Of a stretch of DNA of 9,204 bases, positions 7,048 through 9,204 are shown piece by piece. Numbering within the stretch: the first letter of the stretch is position 1; each line of letters begins with the position of its first letter. The translations under genes and the position numbers were made by a program. The stretch is taken from contig CALLQM010000256.1 in the NCBI GenBank assembly GCA_938014855.1, positions 1 to 9,204 on the forward strand, written 5' to 3'. The notes beneath the pieces were generated by a model. That model saw only the letters and a program-made list of their open reading frames with translations, was not told the origin of the DNA and did no database searches. The DNA is from an uncultured Clostridia bacterium. Lineage in GTDB: Bacteria; Bacillota; Clostridia; Oscillospirales; Ruminococcaceae.

Positions 7048-7718
7048 AGAATGATTAATCCACTTAACTTATAAAAAAGTAGCGCGTCGACCAAAGAAAT
7101 GAGTAAACAAATGACCGTAAAAGCAAGAAATTTTATACAATAACGGCGTACTCGATACAAATTTGCTTGCTGATCTGCATACACAGTCATTCGAAAAAGA
7201 GAAACTGCCATTAATAAGGATGCTCTACATGCTAAAATAAGCAGACAAGTTCCCATCAGCATTACTGGTAGAAGAAGTACAGCTACATATCGAATAGCGG
7301 TTAGTCCGTAGTTTGCATAGAGCATTCCTATTGAAAAGCCATATCCAAGACCTTTAAATAAAGGTACACAAAAGATAATTGGTTGGGATATAGTGCAAAA
7401 TCCACACACAAACAGCAAAATTAAAATTACAAATAAAGAACTAAAAGTAGCTGCTGCTACGCCAAAAAAAGAAGCTGTTTGACGTCGTTCGATATAACCA
7501 CCAAGTATTGTTTGCATAATTCTTAAATTTGAACCGTCTGCATTGCGAATTAAAAGTGTTCCTATTAACATTCCAAGAATAAAAATACCTGCAAGTAAAT
7601 GATTTAGATTAAAATTTATATGAAACGACCGCAAAGCCTTTTTTTCGCGTCGCTGCGCAACTGGCTTTGCGGTCGTTCTTTTATAAATCTTGTCCAAATT
7701 ATACATATTAAAATCCAT
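7044..7718 (-). CDS. spoIIM: SpoIIM-like stage II sporulation membrane protein
   Basis: This integral membrane protein resembles SpoIIM, part of the SpoIIDMP machine that thins septal peptidoglycan and drives engulfment. Membrane segments lie at about 41-58, 92-115, 115-135, 145-170 and 197-224. The central motif, LFVCGFCTISQPIIFCVPLFKG with GYGFSIG after it, matches the SpoIIM/DUF95 core. The 224-residue form starting at 7718 is chosen because AAAGGA (7727-7732) sits eight bases before that ATG. The ATG at 7748, adding ten residues, has no ribosome site and falls at the predicted transcription start. The N-terminal 40 residues are basic and cytoplasmic (TTAKPVAQRREKKALR) and are encoded by an unusual inverted repeat. 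The 3' end overlaps the convergent xer stop by four bases. Similarity is by motif and topology only, so a general DUF95 protein remains possible. Confidence 0.72.
   Translation of the reverse strand: MDFNMYNLDKIYKRTTAKPVAQRREKKALRSFHINFNLNHLLAGIFILGMLIGTLLIRNADGSNLRIMQTILGGYIERRQTASFFGVAAATFSSLFVILILLFVCGFCTISQPIIFCVPLFKGLGYGFSIGMLYANYGLTAIRYVAVLLLPVMLMGTCLLILACRASLLMAVSLFRMTVYADQQANLYRVRRYCIKFLAFTVICLLISLVDALLFYKLSGLIIL
7624..7677. repeat. 15-bp perfect inverted repeat inside the spoIIM-like 5' coding region
   Basis: AACGACCGCAAAGCC at 7624-7638 is exactly complementary to 7663-7677, with a 24-base spacer that includes seven T and a short GCG/CGC pairing. The repeat encodes residues 14-32 of the protein and is much richer in G+C than its surroundings. 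As RNA it would form a strong stem in either direction. On the plus strand the stem is followed by CTTTTAT, a modest terminator-like tract. Confidence 0.8.
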
Positions 7719-7753
7719 AACAGCCATCCTTTCTCTTGTACTTCTCATTATAA

Positions 7754-7783
7754 AGAATATGATGGCTTATGAATATATATGCC
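7754..7783 (-). promoter_or_regulatory. putative sigma-E promoter of the spoIIM-like gene
   Basis: Read on the minus strand, GGCATATA (7783-7776) and CATATTCT (7761-7754) are 14 bases apart. This fits the Bacillus sigma-E pattern (-35 near GTCATATT, -10 near CATACAAT, spacing 13-15). Bacillus spoIIM is sigma-E dependent. Transcription would start near 7748, giving a leader of about 30 bases to the ATG at 7718. Confidence 0.5.
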
Positions 7784-7827
7784 AACAGTATAGGAAAATC
7801 TTACTTCCCTTCACTGCTGAATGATTT

Positions 7828-8625
7828 CTATTTCCCTAGTTCGTATGCTCTTTTTATGGTATCATCAAAGCACTCTAACAAAGCTTGATCAAAGTGATTT
7901 TTAGATAATGCTTCCAACCCTTTATAGGTAGTCCCACCTTTGGAGGTTACCATATCAATTAATTCTTGATGTGACTTCCCTGTTTCCATCATCATTTTGG
8001 CGCATCCAATTAATGTATTGCAAAAAAGATTATTGGCGGTTTCTTTATTAAAGCCTAGTTCAACAGCACGATCAACAAAATTTTTTGCAAATAGATATAT
8101 ATAAGCAGGACTGCTGCCGTTTAAAGGAATCACTTCATTCATCATGTCAGGCGAAATCTCTTCCACCTTCCCTGCCGATGCAAAAATCTTTTTTACAAAT
8201 TCGAATTCTTCTATGGAAGCAGGATTCACACGGCTTAATGCAATAGAGCCATATCCAACCAAAAGTGGTGTATTTGGCATCACACGAATAACTTTTGCAT
8301 CAAACCCAACCGATGTCTTAATTGATTGAGCACTGATTCCTGCCATAATTGTAACAAATACATGATTGCATGTTGCCTTGGACTTTACTTGCTCTATTAC
8401 TTCAGAAAAATGCTGCGGTTTAATAGATAATACAATATATTTACAGTTAGAGACCAATTCACCAATTGTTTTACTAACTTGATATCCTTTTGTTTGATAA
8501 TGATTGCATACATCTTGATTGATATCATATACTGCAATTTCATTCGGCTGTAATATTTCAGAAGAAATTATTCCATTGATGATGGCACCTGCCATTTTAC
8601 CAGCACCAATAAATCCAATTTTCAT
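7828..8625 (-). CDS. proC: pyrroline-5-carboxylate reductase
   Basis: ProC reduces 1-pyrroline-5-carboxylate to proline with NAD(P)H, the last step of proline synthesis, in the cytoplasm. The 265 residues equal the family length. The nucleotide-binding loop GFIGAGKMAGAI is at 4-15, VMPNTPLLVG near 115-124, and the substrate/dimer region NGSSPAYIYLF near 167-177. The C-terminal signature reads TSKGGTTYKGLEAL. In many members the Pro-Ala-Tyr segment is preceded by SGSG; here it is NGSS, probably a normal variant. The ATG has AAGGAGTGA at ideal spacing, and this ribosome site overlaps the end of the upstream radical SAM gene eleven bases away, so the two are very likely cotranscribed. No clear terminator is visible after the stop before the spoIIM promoter. 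Confidence 0.97.
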   Translation of the reverse strand: MKIGFIGAGKMAGAIINGIISSEILQPNEIAVYDINQDVCNHYQTKGYQVSKTIGELVSNCKYIVLSIKPQHFSEVIEQVKSKATCNHVFVTIMAGISAQSIKTSVGFDAKVIRVMPNTPLLVGYGSIALSRVNPASIEEFEFVKKIFASAGKVEEISPDMMNEVIPLNGSSPAYIYLFAKNFVDRAVELGFNKETANNLFCNTLIGCAKMMMETGKSHQELIDMVTSKGGTTYKGLEALSKNHFDQALLECFDDTIKRAYELGK

Positions 8626-8636
8626 AAAATCACTCC

Positions 8637-9204
8637 TTAAAGCGTAGCTGCCTTAATCATAATTGCACATTCCACACGTTTCTTTTCAAGTTCGCAGGAC
8701 AATTTAAATGGTTTGAGAATATCACCGCAGTATTTCATACTATTTGCGTTACAGCCGCCGGAACAATAAAATTTAGCCCAGCAATTCTTGCATTCATCTT
8801 TACCGTAGACTGTGGCAGATGCAAACTTCGTTTTTTGATCAAAGTCAAGCGATTGATTAAAAACATCGCCAATTTTCCATTCGGTATGTCCTACAAATTG
8901 GTGACAAGGATAAACATCACCGGATGGTGTTATAGCTACATATTCGTTACCACATCCGCATCCACGCAAACGTTTGATTGCGCAAGGGCCTTGATTTAAA
9001 TCAATCATAAAATGAAAGAAGTTAAAATCTTTTTTTGTTCCATAACGATCTACAATAATTTTTGATAAACGTTCATATTCTGCAAATATTTCAGGCAGAT
9101 CATCTTCACTTAAAGCGTATGGTGTTGTCGGGTCTGCTACTACCTGCTCCACTGACATTTGATCAATACCCGAATCGTACAAATGCAAAACGTCATTTGC
9201 AAAA
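8637..9204 (-). CDS. scfB: SCIFF-type radical SAM/SPASM peptide maturase, C-terminal part
   Basis: This is the C-terminal 189 residues of a radical SAM enzyme with a SPASM domain; the start and the CxxxCxxC cluster lie beyond the right edge. The frame stays open to the edge (FANDVLHLYDSGI), so the TTG at 9188 is not a start. The cysteine pattern for two auxiliary iron-sulfur clusters is visible: CAIKRLRGCGCG, then YPCHQF, then CKNCWAKFYCSGGCNAN, then a final Cys before ELEKKRVECAIMIKA. That ending is characteristic of the maturases that make thioether crosslinks in the short six-cysteine SCIFF peptide, widespread in Clostridia. In that family the precursor gene scfA normally sits just upstream of the maturase, here outside the window. 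Family assignment is by recognised end motifs; another SPASM peptide maturase is the alternative. Confidence 0.85.
   Translation of the reverse strand, partial: FANDVLHLYDSGIDQMSVEQVVADPTTPYALSEDDLPEIFAEYERLSKIIVDRYGTKKDFNFFHFMIDLNQGPCAIKRLRGCGCGNEYVAITPSGDVYPCHQFVGHTEWKIGDVFNQSLDFDQKTKFASATVYGKDECKNCWAKFYCSGGCNANSMKYCGDILKPFKLSCELEKKRVECAIMIKAATL

Noticed and set aside
7624..7677. The inverted repeat as a dif site for the neighbouring Xer enzyme
   Set aside because: dif sites have 11-base arms around a 6-8 base centre; here the arms are 15 bases with a 24-base spacer and no dif-like sequence.
1..9204. CRISPR array, tRNA or rRNA gene
   Set aside because: No regularly spaced direct repeats, no cloverleaf-like or rRNA-like stretch noticed on either strand by eye.

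Overview
The window is low-GC DNA, probably from a spore-forming member of the Clostridia. It carries cwlD-, spoIIM- and SCIFF-maturase-like genes, uses TTG/GTG starts, has strong Shine-Dalgarno sites, and its proteins resemble Oscillospiraceae/Ruminococcaceae types. The taxonomic guess rests on gene content and protein style only; no search was run.

Left end (1-1900): the C-terminal three quarters of a large serine recombinase, with its catalytic domain missing or broken. It stops 15-25 bases before the codons for the zinc-binding motif of a CwlD-type N-acetylmuramoyl-L-alanine amidase. No amidase start codon precedes that motif, and the recombinase and amidase share one reading frame separated by a single TAA. 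The simplest reading is the end of an integrated element that has split cwlD. cwlD works in the mother cell during spore cortex formation, so a skin-like developmental excision is possible, but the recombinase looks damaged at its 5' end.

Middle (1900-5940): radA follows the amidase fragment as a probable operon partner. A small Cys-rich protein is encoded on the opposite strand and overlaps the radA 3' end. A divergent intergenic region follows, then a two-gene export unit: an HlyD/MacA-like adaptor and a MacB/FtsX-like permease. No ATPase gene lies with it, and a 14-bp perfect hairpin closes it.

Right part (5940-9204): a clear extended -10 promoter drives a XerC/XerD-like tyrosine recombinase. 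This gene converges, with a 4-base overlap, on a SpoIIM-like membrane protein read from the minus strand. The spoIIM-like gene has a good match to a sigma-E promoter and an unusual 15-bp perfect inverted repeat inside its 5' coding sequence. Further right on the minus strand are proC (pyrroline-5-carboxylate reductase) and, directly upstream of it, the C-terminal part of a SCIFF-type radical SAM/SPASM maturase that runs off the window.

Three loci (cwlD, spoIIM, the element junction) touch sporulation. The rest is recombination/repair (radA, xer), export, proline synthesis and peptide maturation.
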